From Rhizophagus clarus (Eukaryota > Glomeromycota > Glomeromycetes > Glomerales > Glomeraceae), in contig BLAL01000338.1 in NCBI GenBank assembly GCA_015698045.1, positions 682,001 through 746,000 on the forward strand: a DNA stretch of 64,000 nt. Reading direction: 5' to 3'. The first letter of the stretch is position 1, and every line of letters begins with the position of its first letter. Below are positions 1-11,410 of the stretch, piece after piece. A program made the translations under genes and the position numbers. The notes below the pieces were generated by a model. That model saw nothing but the letters and a program-made list of their open reading frames with translations. It was not told the DNA's origin and did not search any database.

Positions 1-1240
1 GTTCGCAACAGTTTTTTGTCAACATAATTACAAAACTGTTGCGAAAAGTTTTTGTTAGTTAATTTTAATAAAAAAAAACATTTCACAACATTTTTTTGTT
101 GCTTTAATAAAAATGTTGCGAAACATTTTTATGAGTTAATTTTAATAAAAAAAAATGCTTCGCAACATTTTTTTTGTCACTTTAATAAAAATGTTGCGAA
201 ACGTTTTTATGAATTAATTTTAATAAAAAAAAATGTTTTGCAACGTTTTTTAATTAAAGCAACAAAAAAAAATGTTGCGCAACATTTTTATTAGCTAATT
301 TTAATAAAAAAAATGTTTTGCAATATTTTTTTTTGTTGCTTTAATTAAAAAATGTTGCAAAACATTTTTTAACAGTTAGTTTAATAAAAAAAATGTTTTG
401 CTATGTTTTTTTTGTTGCTTTAGTTAAAAAATGTTGTGAAACGTTTTTTATCAGTTAATTTAATAAAAAAAACGTTTTGCTATATTTTTTTTGTTTCTAT
501 AATAAAAATGTTGCGAAACATTTTTATGAGCTAATTTTAATAAAAAAACATTTTGCAACGTTTTTTTTGTCTCTATAATAAAAATGTTGCAAAATGTTTT
601 TATGAGTTAATTTTAATAAAAAAACGTTTTGCAACATTTTTTTTTGTTACTTTAATTAAAAAATGTTGCAAAACATTTTTTAACAGTTAGTTTAATAAAA
701 AAAACATTTTGCTATGTTTTTTTTTGTTGCTTTAATTAAAAAACATTGCGAAATGTTTTTTATCAGTTAATTTAATAAAAAAAACGTTTTGCAACATTTT
801 TTTTCTCTATAATAAAAATGTTGCGAAATGTTTTTATGAGCTAATTTAATAAAAAAAATGTTTCACAACATTTTTTTTTGTTGCTTTAATTAAAAAACGT
901 TATAAAACATTTTTTAACAGTTAGTTTAATAAAAAAATGTTTCACAATATTTTTTTTGTTGCTTTAATTAAAAAACGTAGCAAAATGTTTTTTATCAGTT
1001 AATTTAATAAAAAAACGTTTCGCAACATTTTTTTTTGTAGCTTTAATAGAAAACGTTGCAAAATGTTTTTGTTAGTTAATTTTAATAAAAAAAACGTTTT
1101 GCAATATTTTTTTTTGTCACTTTAATAAAAATGTTGCGAAACGTTTTTATGAGTTAATTTAATAAAAAAACGATTTGCAACTTTATTTTTTGACACTTTA
1201 AATAAAAAACGTTGCAAAACGTTTTTATAGATGATTTGAT
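1..1240. repeat. Palindromic ~80-bp tandem array (AACGTTTTGCAACGTT words)
   Basis: About 15 divergent copies of a unit near 80 bp. Each copy contains a segment of the type AAACGTTTTGCAACGTTTTT followed by its near reverse complement (AATGTTGCGAAACGTTTTT), separated by short A/T spacers such as TTTAATAAAA. The array is therefore a string of potential cruciforms or hairpins. Short ORFs here are by-products of the repeat. A related array lies at 7495-8060. The left end runs off the window. Confidence 0.85.
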
Positions 1241-1567
1241 TTGGTAAAAAAATATCAAAATAGTTTCGCAATATTTTTTTTTACTAAACATGGTTTTTAA
1301 TATTGGTAAATTGGTTCAGTTTTCGGTAATTATCGATCAGTTTTGATAATTATCAATACCGATATCGGTCAATTTCAGTAATCATCAATACTGATATCGA
1401 TCAATTCAGTTCGGTATTGGTTTTTGCAAAAACTGATCTGAACTGAACTGATCAGAGCCCTAATTATATTATATGATTTATATCATGTAACCTTTCTATC
1501 TATTATATTACTGTTTAATTATTTTTGTTACACATTATACTGAATTTCCTATTCTAAAAAACCTAAT
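1241..1567. other. Non-coding, GATCAGTT/ATCGATAT-rich segment
   Basis: No ORF. It is dense in overlapping words such as CAGTTCGGTATTGG, TCAGTTTTGATAATTATC and ACTGATCTGAACTGAACTGATCAG, and then changes abruptly to plain AT-rich DNA after AGAGCCCTAATTA (about 1455-1467). This may be the right end of an element that begins before the window. Its other end cannot be seen. Confidence 0.4.
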
Positions 1568-1755
1568 TATAGATGCCATTCAAATCCAAAATAATTTGGA
1601 ATTATAGCAGCCCAAATGTACAAATCCAAATTAATTTACAAATTATAAATTTTGCAATTTATACATTTGGGATTTGGGAATTATAACTGTTAAAATATAT
1701 AAATTAATTTGGGATTTACTTAAAATAATTTGGGTGGTATTTATAGACCTGACTG
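1568..1755. mobile_element. Possible short inverted-repeat element (MITE-like)
   Basis: The left side reads TATAGATGCCATTCAAATCC. The right side, read on the minus strand, begins TATAAATACCACCCAAATTA. The inner part repeats CAAATCC/GGATTTG in both orientations. No clear target-site duplication is visible, so this is only a candidate. Confidence 0.3.
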
Positions 1756-2027
1756 TTTAAAAAAGAGAAATAACGAAACGTTAATAAATATTTTATTAGG
1801 ATAATTATTTATTTAAAAAAACTTTAATTTAATTTTCTATGTTATATATATTAAAAAAATAAACTTGTCTATAGAAAATAAATGAACTTTTAGCAATTGT
1901 TTGTTATAATAAATTAAAAAAAAGGGAAGAGAATTTATATGTTTGAAATCCAAAGAGATCTGAAATTCATGTTTTGAAAAACCATTTAAACAGGAACATG
2001 AGAAAGGTGATAAGGACTAGAAAAGAA

Positions 2028-2236
2028 AAAAAGGGAAAGGAGTGGAAAAGAAAAAAGGGAAAGAAGAGAAAGAAAAGACAAAAGGTAAATAGTAAAAGGT
2101 AAAGAAAAGGAAAGTAGAGGGAAAAAAACATAAGAAGAGGAAGTGAAGGGATAAAAAGAATGAAAAATAGGAAAGGGAAAATGGAAAAGAGAAGAAGAAG
2201 AGAGGGAAAGGAAAAAACTAAAAAAAGCTTAAGCTT
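2028..2236 (-). repeat. Polypurine tract (polypyrimidine on the minus strand)
   Basis: About 200 nt almost purely A/G with GGGAAAGGA-type words. On the minus strand it lies directly downstream of the micro-exon array at 2745-4433. The plus-strand array at 19133-20330 is likewise followed by a long polypyrimidine tract, so this may be a shortened version of the same module. An F/L/S-rich minus-strand ORF across it looks like a composition artefact. Confidence 0.6.
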
Positions 2237-2744
2237 AAGTTTAAAAAAACTTAAATGATAAATGATCGAACTGCAGATCATCTATACATAAAACTGAAAT
2301 TAGTTAATTTTGACCTCTAAAATGGTCAAATAGTCAAAATGATTTTGTTCTGGATCCCTCTAAAAGTCAAAATAGCCAAAATTACATCATAGTCATATGA
2401 TTTTTATAGTAAACATCGGGAAAAATTTTGGTTTGCAGATCTGTGCAATTCTGCAAAGTACATTTCTGCACAGATCTGAGGACATGCTGATGCGCAGCAC
2501 TGAAAAATTTCATGAATTTCTGCGCAAATCTGCAAGCACAAAAAAAAACTGCGAAATTTTTCAAAAATAAATCTGCGAAATTTTTCAAAAGTACTAATGC
2601 AAATTTACAGTTAGGCAGTGTTTTAACTTTAATATTAACTAATATCAATTTATTAATTAAAGATATTTACAAATTTAAAAGTACATATACTAAACTATCC
2701 TATTTTACTAACTAAATGCACTAATTAAAAGTCTCTTTTCTTTT
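2237..2744. other. Non-coding spacer with GCAGATCTG/CTGCGCA words
   Basis: No credible gene. Between about 2430 and 2545 there are repeated words around GCAGATCTGTGCA, TTCTGCACAGATCTG and TTTCTGCGCAAATCTG, in both orientations. Related words (CTGCAGTATTGCGCAGATTC, CACAGATCTGAAC) occur at about 10400-10470, on the other side of the exon arrays. They may be the paired subterminal regions of the outer element. Confidence 0.35.
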
Positions 2745-4433
2745 CTTTACAGACTGTCAAATTATGTTGTTATTAATGGTTTGGACATTATTCCAGTTGG
2801 TTCAATTTCAACAAATAACAAAATACAAAAAAAAATTCATGTTAGTCAAAGTTTCGTTAATGTTTTGTTTAAAAAAAATTAAAATCTTAATTTTATTCGA
2901 AGTTAAATACCTTTGAAATCTTTCAGAAAGCATCCAAAAAGCCACAAGTCTACAAAATAAAAGACGAAACGTTAGTTAACGTTTTGTTTAAAAAAAAATA
3001 AATAAAATTTCTGAAGATATTTATTTTATTTACCTTTGAAATTACGTCTATGAGGCACTATAAAGCCACAAACCTACACAAAAAGGACATAAAATAAAAC
3101 GTTAGTTGATGTCTCGTTTAAACAAAAGCAAAATAAAAAATAAAAGAATTTCAAAGGTTACCTCTGAAATTCTGTCTATTAGATGTTCAGGAAGTCTTGG
3201 ACCTAAAAAATAAAAGAAAATCAAAATGTTAATTAACGTTTCATTAAAAAAAATTATTAAAATAAAAAATTCGAAGGGAAACTATTTACCTTCGAAATTA
3301 TGTTCAGAAGCTGAATCTATTAAAAAAAACATTAACGTTAGTTAACATTTTGTTTAAAACCCAAAAAAATCGAGGGTTATTCACCTTCGAAATTCAGTCC
3401 AGTGGTATTCAGAAGCTGCAAACCTGAAAAATCAAACGAAAACATTAATAAACGTTTTGTTAAAAAAAAAAATTAATAATTTCAAAACTTATCTTTGAAA
3501 TTTCGTCTATAATGCATCCAGAAAGCTGTGGATCTACAAAATTAAAAATGAAACGTTAGTTAATGTTTTGTTCAAAAAAAAAGAAAAAAAAATTAAAATT
3601 TAATTTTTTTGAAGGTAAACACCTTCAAAATTACGTGTTATTACGTTCAGGTTGCATCTGGAAACTGCAAATCTAAAAAATAAAAAACGAAAGGTTAGCT
3701 AAATGTTTACAAAACAATAAAATCAAAACGTTAACGTTAATGTTTCATTCAAAAAAAAAATTGAATTTCAAATTTTTTTGAAGATAAAATACCTTCAAAA
3801 TCCCATATCCATCTGGAAAGTATCTGGGAAACCGCCAAACTACAAAAAGGAAGCCAGAACATTAGTAACGTTTCGTTACAAAAAAAAAAATAAATAAAAT
3901 TTTAAAGAAACTTCGAAGAATACCTTTGAAGTTCCGTAACATTTCAGGCCTATAAAAAAATGCAACGTTAGCAAACGTCTCATTAAAAGGAAAATTAAAA
4001 ACGAATTTTGAAATTCTATCTTCGATATTTCTTCTAGGAATCCATCCGCGGACTACAAAAAAAAAGATAAAAAAAAAAGATAAATAAAGAAAGTTAATAA
4101 ACGTTCATTAAATAAAAAACCAAAAAAAAAATTAGAATTCGAAGGTTTACCTTCGAAACGGGAGTCAAAAACACTGGCTTTCTAAACTAAAAAAAAAATA
4201 AAATAAAAGAACATTAGTAACGTTTATTCAATAAAAACAAAAATTAAAAAAAATCAAAGGCTTACCTTCGAATAGAGTCCACCTTCGAAATTGAACGTCT
4301 GCTTGACCTAAATAAAAATAAAAATATTTGAACATTAGCAACATTCATTATATAAAAACAATAACTGAAAATAAAAAAAAATTATTTCAGTTTTTATTTT
4401 ACCTTCGAAATATTCGGTCCACTTCAAAATGGA
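2745..4433 (-). repeat. Tandem micro-exon/intron-like array, part 1 of the outer array
   Basis: About a dozen divergent units near 115 bp. Read on the minus strand, each unit has an acceptor (pyrimidine-rich run ending TAG or CAG; plus-strand CTACAAAA or CTAAAAAA), an exon-like segment near 40 nt, and a GT donor (GTAAAT, GTAAGC, GTATTC and similar; plus-strand TTTACC). The intron-like part holds a hairpin with stems of the type CGAAACGTT and AACGTTTTG. All units I checked keep the GT and AG although the exon-like sequence has diverged, which suggests real or ancestral splicing rather than a plain satellite. The array is interrupted at 4433 by the element at 4434-8765 and resumes at 8766 in the same phase. 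Confidence 0.6.
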
Positions 4434-4449
4434 CACAGGTCAAAAGATG

Positions 4450-5000
4450 TCAAATCGGATATCAATCAGTCATCAATTGGGTACCTGATTGATGGTTGAT
4501 TGGTATCTGATTTGTTTAATTTGATACCAATCAGCCTGTCTGATTGATGGCCAATTTCCGCCAAATCCAACACCAATCGGCTACCAATCGGCTAGCCCGA
4601 TTGATGGTTGATTGATGGTCAATTGATGGTCAATTAATAGTCAATCGATGGTCATTTTATGGTTAATTAATGGTCAATTGAGGCCAATTTGATGGGCATT
4701 TATGGTCAATTTAATGATCAATCGATAGTCAGTCAATGGTTATTTTATGGTCAATTTGATGGTCATTTGATGGGCATTTATGGTCAATTTAATGGTCAAT
4801 TAATGGTCATTTTATAGGTCAATTTGATGGTCATTTGATGGTCATTTTATGGTCAATTTGATGATCAATCGATGGTCAATCAATGGTCATTTTATGATCA
4901 ATTTGATGGTCACATTTTATGGTTATTTTATGGTTAATTTGATGGTCATTTGATGGTCATTTGATGATGACCGATTGGTAGTTTATTGATGGCAATTGAT
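4450..5000. repeat. Left subterminal repeats, GATGGTCAATTT/GATTGATGGTC
   Basis: More than 25 imperfect copies of a 10-14 bp word around TTGATGGTCA or ATGGTCAATT, preceded by CAATCAG/CTGATTG words. The complementary family (ACCAATCAG, GGTCATCAATC) sits just inside the right end (8440-8755). Such subterminal arrays are the usual transposase-binding regions of CACTA-type elements; that role here is inferred. Confidence 0.6.
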
Positions 5001-5031
5001 AACTTTTTATTAACCATATAACTAATAATAA

Positions 5032-5265
5032 ATTTATTACAGTATATAATATTTATTACAGTATATAATATTTATTACAGTATATAATATTTATTACAGT
5101 ATATAATATTTATTACAGTATATAATATTTATTACAGTATATAATATTTATTACAGTATATAATATTTATTACAGTATATAATATTTATTACAGTATATA
5201 ATATTTATTACAGTATATAATATTTATTACAGTATATAATATTTATTACAGTATATAATATTTAT
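5032..5265. repeat. 19-bp tandem repeat, TTTATTACAGTATATAATA, ~12 copies
   Basis: A nearly perfect head-to-tail repeat of TTTATTACAGTATATAATA. The very low divergence points to recent expansion inside the element. No coding potential. Confidence 0.95.
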
Positions 5266-5890
5266 TAAAAGTGTAATATTATTAAATAATTAATATCTAA
5301 AATAAAAAACATTCATAATTTTTTAAAGTTAGTATAGTAAAGTACAAATATAAAAAGTTAGTAATATGAATATATATATAAAAAAAAGAAAAATACGTGA
5401 TAATGTTAGTAAATACTAAATATAAAAGAAATAACATTAGTAAATATAAAAGAAATAACATTAGTAAATATAAAGAAATAATATTAGTAAATATAAAAGA
5501 AATAACATTAATAAATATTAAAAAAAAAAAGAAGTATAGTGTTAGTAATACTAAAAAGTAAAATAAAATATAGTTCATACAATACCAAAAATACAATAAT
5601 CATAAAAATAAAATGTACTTGTAAAAAAAGTAAGGAGAAAGCAGAAAGAGAGTGAGTGTATTTGAAAAAATAAACAAAACGCGTTTAATAATTTATGCAT
5701 GTTAAGATCAGATCACATGCATAAAGATCAGGCCAAATTTTGATTGGTCAATAATAGATAAATAGAGTCGTTTACTATAACAATATTTTAATTTGTAATT
5801 TTATTTATTTAATATATTTAATAAATCTTATTTTATAAAAACTGTGTTAAAATTTAAAAAACAAAAATAATAAATCATTTGGTATTATAT
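5266..5890. other. AT-rich spacer inside the CACTA-like element
   Basis: At 5400-5520 there are repeated AGAAATAACATTAGTAAATA words that produce an artefactual minus-strand ORF. Around 5690-5760 there is a short AGATCAGATCACATGCAT segment. No gene is supported. Confidence 0.5.
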
Positions 5891-7260
5891 TTTTACCAGT
5901 CCAATATCCACAAGTAACCGAAGCCAGCACCTACAAAAGAAAGAAAGAAAAATTAATTAAAATTTTTAAAAAACGATTTAAAAAAGTAGTTTTCAAAGCT
6001 TTCATTTTCGAAACTTACTGATCAGAGTGCAATCCACATACAAGGAATCTAAGCCAATACCTACAAAAAAAGAAAGAAAAAAAAGTAACGTTAAAAATGT
6101 TACTAAAAAAGATTAAAAACAAACCCTTTTCTCCCCATTTACCTTTAGTCTAAAGTCCAATTTGTATGATTCATCTGGCAATATCAATATCTACAAAAAA
6201 AAAAGAAAGTAACGTTAAAAATATTACTAAAAAAAGTTTAAAAAAGCCCCCTCCCATTTACCTTTCGCCCAAAGTCTGATTCATGATTCATCTGGCAATA
6301 TCGATTCGATCTACAAAAAAAAAGTAACGTTAAAAACATTACTAAAAAAGATTAAAAAAAACCCTTTCCTCCCTATTTACCTTTCGCCCAAAGTCCAGTT
6401 CGTATGATTCATTTGGCAATATCGATATCTACAAAAAAAAGAAAGTAACGTTAAAAATGTTATTAAAAAAAGTTTGAAAAAGCCCTCTCCTCATTTACTT
6501 TTCACCCAAAGTCCAGTTCATAATTCGTCCGGCAATATCTACAAAAAAAAAATTAATTAAATTTATTATTAATAATAATAATAATAATAGACCCTTCTGG
6601 TCTTCCCTTACCTTAATTTCAAAAATCCGGTCGTGTTTTTTGTCCAGCAACCCTACAGAAAAGAAAAAAAAAACAAACTAGTTAGATTTATTAAAAAAAA
6701 ATAACAAAGCTCTTTCCCTTGATCCCCTTACTTCAATTTCAAAAGTCCGGTCATATTTCCATTCGGCAACCCTACAATAATGAAAAAAAAATAAACTAAG
6801 CTGTCTTCAATAAAAAAAGAGAGAAAGAAATGTTAGTAACGTTTCTTTAATATTAAAAAAAAATCACCTCTCCCTTTTCCAACTAACATTCCAAAGTCTG
6901 GGTTCGTCCAAGGAGTCTGGCAACCTAATACAAATAAAGAAACGTCAGTACGTTTCTTTAATATTTAAAAAAACTTCCCTTCTCCCATTCCTTACATTCT
7001 AAGTCCAGGTTTGTTCAGGAGGCTGTTTTTATTTCATTTTAACAGAATTCATGTCCCAAAAGAACGACCCTAAAGTAAAGAAAAAGGACCGTTAGGTACG
7101 TTTCTACAATTAAAATTAAACAAGTTAAACAACACTTCCCTCTTTTCAACCTACTGTTTCACCAAATTCCAGGTCCGGAAGGTGCTCTAAAGTAAAAAAA
7201 GAGAAAAGGAATGTTAGTGACATTCCTACAAAAAAATAAATAAATTAAAAACCCAACCTT
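5890..7260 (-). repeat. Tandem micro-exon/intron-like array of the 4.4-8.8 kb element
   Basis: About 11 units of 110-150 bp on the minus strand. Exon-like segments are 34-49 nt, for example those ending at plus-strand CTAC near 6190, 6311, 6427 and 6539, which share GGCAATATCGAT and CCAAAGTC words. Each is bounded by a GT donor (often GTAAATGGG; GTAAGTTTCG once) and an acceptor ending TTTTTTGTAG. The intron-like part contains AGTAACGTT-AAAA-ATGTTACT, an imperfect hairpin on AACGTT. Exon-like lengths are not all multiples of three, so one long protein frame is unlikely; the product may be a non-coding spliced RNA or nothing. The leftward units are better conserved than the rightward ones. Confidence 0.6.
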
Positions 7261-7494
7261 TCATGTTTAGGGCGGGTTTATTTTTTCCAACTATAAACAA
7301 TAAAAACGTTTTTTTTTAACCTTTTTTTTAATAAAAAGAAGATTATCAGATCAGTAAATTAGTATGATCGGTAACGATGGTGCAATTGATTGATCAAATC
7401 CGCAATATTGTGGATTTTTGAGTTGAATTGCGGCTAGTGACCCGCAATTCCGCAATTCACCTGATCGGTTTTGACAGTTTACCGAACTGATTTA

Positions 7495-8060
7495 ATAAAA
7501 AAAACGTCAATGCAACATTTTTTTAATTAATTTAACGAAAAAACGTTGCAAAATGTTTTTTCAAAGTATTTTTAATTAAAAAAAACGTTTTGCAATGTTT
7601 TTTTAATCAATTTAAAAAAAAACGTTGTGAAACGTTTTTTTAAAGTATTTTTAATTAAAAAAAAATGTTTCGCAATGTTTTTTAATTAATTTAAAGAAAA
7701 AACATTGTGAAACATTTTTTCAAAGTATTTTTAATTAAAAAAAAACGTTTTGCAATGTTTTTTTAATTAATTTAAAGAAAAAACGTTGCGAAACATTTTT
7801 TCAAAGTATTTTAATTAAAAAAACTTTTCACAACATTTTTTTAATTGATTTAAAGAAAAAACATTATGAAACATTTTTTCAAAGTATATTTAATTAAAAA
7901 AAACATTTCGCAACGTTTTTTCAATGTATTTTAATTAAAAAAATGTTTTGCAATGTTTTTTAATTAATTTAAAGAAAAAATGTTGCGAAATGTTTTTTTT
8001 AATTAAATATACTTTGAAAAAACGTTTTACAACGTTTTTTTGGATTGCTTTAATAAAAAA
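7495..8060. repeat. Second palindromic AACGTTTTGCAACG array
   Basis: About seven units near 80 bp combining AAACGTTTTGCAATGTTTTT with its near reverse complement (AAAAACGTTGCGAAACATTTTT) and a TTAATTAATTTAAAG spacer. It matches the 1-1240 array in word content and arrangement. The ORF at 7948-8238 is an accident of the repeat and the following CCGCAATT-rich segment. Confidence 0.8.
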
Positions 8061-8440
8061 TATTGTGAAATTGCAAATAATTTGCAATTTTGCAAATGTG
8101 CCGCAATTCCGCAATTATTCTGCGGTACTTTGCAGAATTGCGGACAATTGCTTATTTGCGGCACTATCCTTAATGATCGGTAAGTCATATGATGTACCAA
8201 AACTGATTGGAATAAAATCTGCAAACCGCAGATTATAGTAAATGCCGAAACTATATGTATATCATATGATATACTATGCCAAAATGGCAAAACAGTTTTA
8301 CGGGTTTTGGCAGTTTTGGCAGTTTCGCATACACCATCTTGTCAAAACCTCCTAGTTTTGGCAAGCAACCTTACAATCAACAAGGAACCGAAGCTGAAAT
8401 AATTTTTTAAGATTGCAATTATAGATTCTAGAGTTTCAGA
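8061..8440. other. Non-coding, CCGCAATTCCGCAATT and TTTTGGCAG repeats
   Basis: Short direct and inverted words (CCGCAATTCCGCAATTATTC, TTGCAGAATTGCGG at 8100-8160; TTTTGGCAGTTTTGGCAGTTT at 8310-8335). Overlapping ORFs on both strands have no recognisable protein. Confidence 0.4.
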
Positions 8441-8755
8441 TTGAAATGATCATAAATCAGCAATATAACTGATTACTAACTGATTGCTGACTAATTGCTG
8501 ACCGATTGCTTACTAAATCTCATCTGACACCAATCGGTCATCAATCCGATATAGCCGATTAATAACTGATAGCTAAATTAATACTAATCTGCTATCAATC
8601 AGTCACCAATTGGTTATATGACTGATTGGTAACCGATCGAAATTAGTGTCTGATTGATGACCGATAGGTAACAGATTGAAAGAATCGGCAACCAATCGGT
8701 TACCAATCAGTTACCAATCAGTCATATGACTGACTGATAGCTGATTTATTATATT
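8441..8755. repeat. Right subterminal repeats, ACCAATCAG/ACCGATTG
   Basis: Many copies of ACCAATCAGT, GACTGATTG and CCGATTG-like words, inverted relative to the left subterminal block. They lie directly inside the right terminal repeat of the 4434-8765 element. Confidence 0.6.
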
Positions 8756-8765
8756 TTGACCTGTG

Positions 8766-9900
8766 AGAGTTCCAGGCCCTACAAAAAAGGAGAAAAGTAA
8801 AACGTTTACTAACATTTCACTAAAATACAAAGAAAAAAAAATCATTTTTTTTTACTTGAATTGGTTCGCCTCGAAATGGAGTTTTGGATCTAAAAAAAGA
8901 AGAAAAGCAAAACGTTACTAATGTTTTGCTAAAATACAAAGAAAAAAAAATCATTTTTTTACTTACAGTGGTCTGCCTCGAAATGGAGTTCCAGACCTAA
9001 AAAAAGGAGAAAAGCGAAACTTTTACTAACGTTTCACTAAGATACAAAAAAAAATCATTTTTTTTTCTTTACTTAATAGTCCGTCTCAAAATGGAGTTTC
9101 AGACCTAAAAAAAGAAGAAAAGTGAAACATTACTAACGTTTCGCTAAAATACAAAAAAAAGAGCTTTTTTTTTTACTTAGTGGTCCGCTTCAGAATGGAG
9201 TTCAGGACCTAAAAAAAAGAAATACGAAATAAAACATTAACATTTTATAAAATATATAAAAAAAAATCATTTCCATCTTCGAATACTTCGGTCTGCTTCG
9301 AATTGGAGTTCTGGACCTAAGAAAAATGAAATGAACATTAGTTAACGTTCGTTAAAAATAAAAATAAAAAAAAGGTATTTTTTTTCGAAGTTACCTTCGA
9401 AATAGAGTCTAAGCCCGTATATTTGGTGTTTTAGACCTAAAAAAAAGAGATAAACAAATGTTAATCAACGTTTGTTAAGTTAATTTAATAAAAAAAAAAA
9501 TTATTTCGAAGGCCATACCATCGAAATGTGGAGTCTGGCTAAGATTTTCAGCAAAAACTCAGCTTGAAATGCTGAAACAAATAAATTTTGTTCACTCATT
9601 CTTCGACAATTCCAAAGTCCAGAAGAGCCCTAGTAAAGAAAAAGGGAATTTTTTTAGATTATCAACCGATCTCTAGGTCATATGATACTGCGGAAGCTGA
9701 TCAGCTACAAAGTAACCTTAGTTAGTGACGTTCGTCAAAATAAAAGTAAATTAAACATTTCAAAGTTTACCTTCAAAATAGAGGCCAGAACTTGTTTTTC
9801 AGTATTCCGGACCTACAAAAAAGAAAATCGAATGTTAATGGACGTTTGTTAAATAAAATTAATAAAAAAATTTTTTTTGAAGGTTACCTTCGAAAACTAG
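8766..9900 (-). repeat. Tandem micro-exon/intron-like array, part 2 of the outer array
   Basis: Eight or nine units near 108 bp on the minus strand. The exon-like segment is about 34-40 nt (plus-strand form around GGTCCGCCTCGAAATGGAG). The plus-strand CTAAAAAAAG or CTACAAAAAAGG is the acceptor (minus: CTTTTTTTAG) and the plus-strand TTTTACTT the donor (minus: AAGTAAAA). The intron-like part carries the hairpin GCGAAACATT-ACT-AACGTTTCGC or close variants. The left-most unit is split by the CACTA-like element: its other half ends at 4433. Confidence 0.6.
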
Positions 9901-10490
9901 TGTTAGCTAACATTCGTTTATGATTCGTATGCCCAGAACACCGTCGAAAGTACATTTAGTCCTTGTAAAGGGTCTATAAAATGATTCTTTTAGGGAGATA
10001 GAAAAGATAGCAAGTCTATTTAATAATTTCGAAGCTTAAAAAACTACAAGAAAAAGTTTTTTCTTAGGGTATTTTTAGACTTTAAATTGAAAGATGTTGA
10101 AAAAAATTTATTTCTTTGAAAGGTGTTGAAAAAAAAATTATATTTATGAAAAATGTTGAAAAAAATTGTTTCTTTAAAGTATTGCGAATAAAAAGTTTAA
10201 GTGTCTTAAAGGAAATTAAGTGTAGAAAATAAACTGGAAGCTTATCAAAGTTTATCATGCAAAGTTTATCAAATTAAAGAAGAAAATTGTGAAAATCTTT
10301 AAAGATTTTTGTACGAAGTGTTTTTAAAAATCTGCAATTTTGGAGATTATCACAAATTTTTCATAAAAAGATCTTTGAAAAAAATAAAAAAATAATTTCT
10401 GCAGTATTGCGCAGATTCTTAACAAAATTGCATTAAAAAAATGCTAAAATCACAGATTACCACAGATCTGAACTGATATAACTTTCCCGA
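9901..10490. other. AT-rich non-coding segment
   Basis: Short repeats of AAATGTTGAAAAAAATT (10080-10170), then a segment with TTTCTGCAGTATTGCGCAGATTC and CACAGATCTG words that echoes 2430-2545. No gene seen. Confidence 0.4.
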
Positions 10491-10492
10491 TG

Positions 10493-10870
10493 AACAATAA
10501 TATTAAAATTTAAAGTTAACGATCTTCATATTTAGTAATCTGATTTTTATGATCTTTATATGATTGGATTCAGCTCATCGAGAGGATTTCAATGATATGT
10601 GTTGCATATTTGTAACATCAATATTAATAGAATTATTCACGTTTAAAATTTGATATTAAATAGTCTTAAGACTCTTATAATAAACAATAATATTAAAATT
10701 CAAAGTTAACAATCTCCGCATCTAGTAATCCAATTTTTATAATCTTGATGCGATTGGATTCAGCTCATCGAGAGGATTTTAATGATATGTGTTGCATATC
10801 TATAGCATTAACATTAATAGAGTTATTTATGTTTAAAATTTTGTATTAAATTATAATTATAAAAATCACA
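10493..10870. repeat. 190-bp tandem duplication
   Basis: Two adjacent copies of about 190 bp, starting at 10493 and 10683 with AACAATAATATTAAAATT. They share GATTGGATTCAGCTCATCGA, GAGGATTT and ATGATATGTGTTGCATAT. They differ by scattered substitutions and lie just outside the 10894-15362 transposon. Confidence 0.85.
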
Positions 10871-10893
10871 TGACTATGACATGATTTCAATTA

Positions 10894-10926
10894 GGCGATA
10901 CAAAGTGGTAAAAATGATTTTCATAT
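10894..10926 (+). repeat. Left terminal inverted repeat of the 4.47-kb transposon
   Basis: Begins GGCGATACAAAGTGG and is preceded by TTA. It pairs with 15330-15362. Confidence 0.85.
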
Positions 10927-11225
10927 CTGAAATTGAATTTGCATAACCCGGCTACCCGGATTTTTATTTTTAAAATCAAAAAATTTTCTATCCAATAAAA
11001 TTCAACATCTAACATTAGAGCTTCGCAACCCGACTACCCGCTCAAAATTTCATATATTAAAAATTTTTGTTACTGTGCAATTATTGGCATCGAAGAATTC
11101 TTTACACATATACATAATATTTAAGAAAATGTATAAATTAATAAAAAGAATGTACGAGTTAAATTTATAATAATTTGTTAACTATTGTTGATTAATCCCA
11201 CTTCGTTAACTGAGCCAAGCAATTA

Positions 11226-11410
11226 TGATGCTTATGACTTCCTTTTATGACTGTGCCCCTGATTGTGATAAAACTAGTAAAAAATACTTCGTTGACTTTC
11301 CTTTTATGACTGCGCCCCTGATTGCGATAAAAACTAGTAAAAAATACTTCGTTGACTTTCCTTTTATGACTGCGCCCCTGATTACGATAAAAACTAGTAA
11401 AAAAAACGTG
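11226..11410. repeat. 60-bp direct repeat, three copies, upstream of the first ORF
   Basis: Three copies of CCTTTTATGACTGCGCCCCT followed by GATTGCGATAAAAACTAG and AAAAAATACTTCG, spaced 59-60 bp (11241, 11300, 11360). They lie between the left TIR and the first ORF. They may be transposase-binding or promoter repeats; the short ORF through them (11225-11419) is probably not a gene. Confidence 0.75.

Larger units (their letters stand above)
4434..8765. mobile_element. CMC/CACTA-like non-autonomous element, TIR CACAGGTCAAAA
   Basis: A 4332-bp insertion. The left end reads CACAGGTCAAAAGATG and the right end, on the minus strand, CACAGGTCAAAATATA: 12 identical terminal bases and then a looser match. 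The left flank ends AATGGA and the right flank begins AGAGTTCC, whereas uninterrupted units of the surrounding array read AATGGAGTTCC. A 3-bp duplication GGA with one later change (right copy AGA) explains this. Inside the ends lie subterminal repeats in opposite orientation (GATTGATGGTC-type on the left, ACCAATCAG-type on the right). TIRs starting with CAC, about 3-bp duplications and subterminal repeats are known features of CMC (EnSpm/CACTA) elements. No transposase is encoded, so it would need to be mobilised in trans. Confidence 0.7.

Noticed and set aside
52-294. 80-codon ORF in the first repeat array
   Set aside because: It repeats FNKNVAKHFYELILIKKN in step with the 80-bp repeat; no non-repeat sequence or start context.
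1967-2281. 104-codon minus-strand ORF
   Set aside because: It covers the polypurine tract; the translation is F/L/S-rich low complexity and not a protein.
5032-5265. CRISPR-like regular repeat
   Set aside because: Head-to-tail 19-bp satellite without spacers, in a eukaryotic genome.
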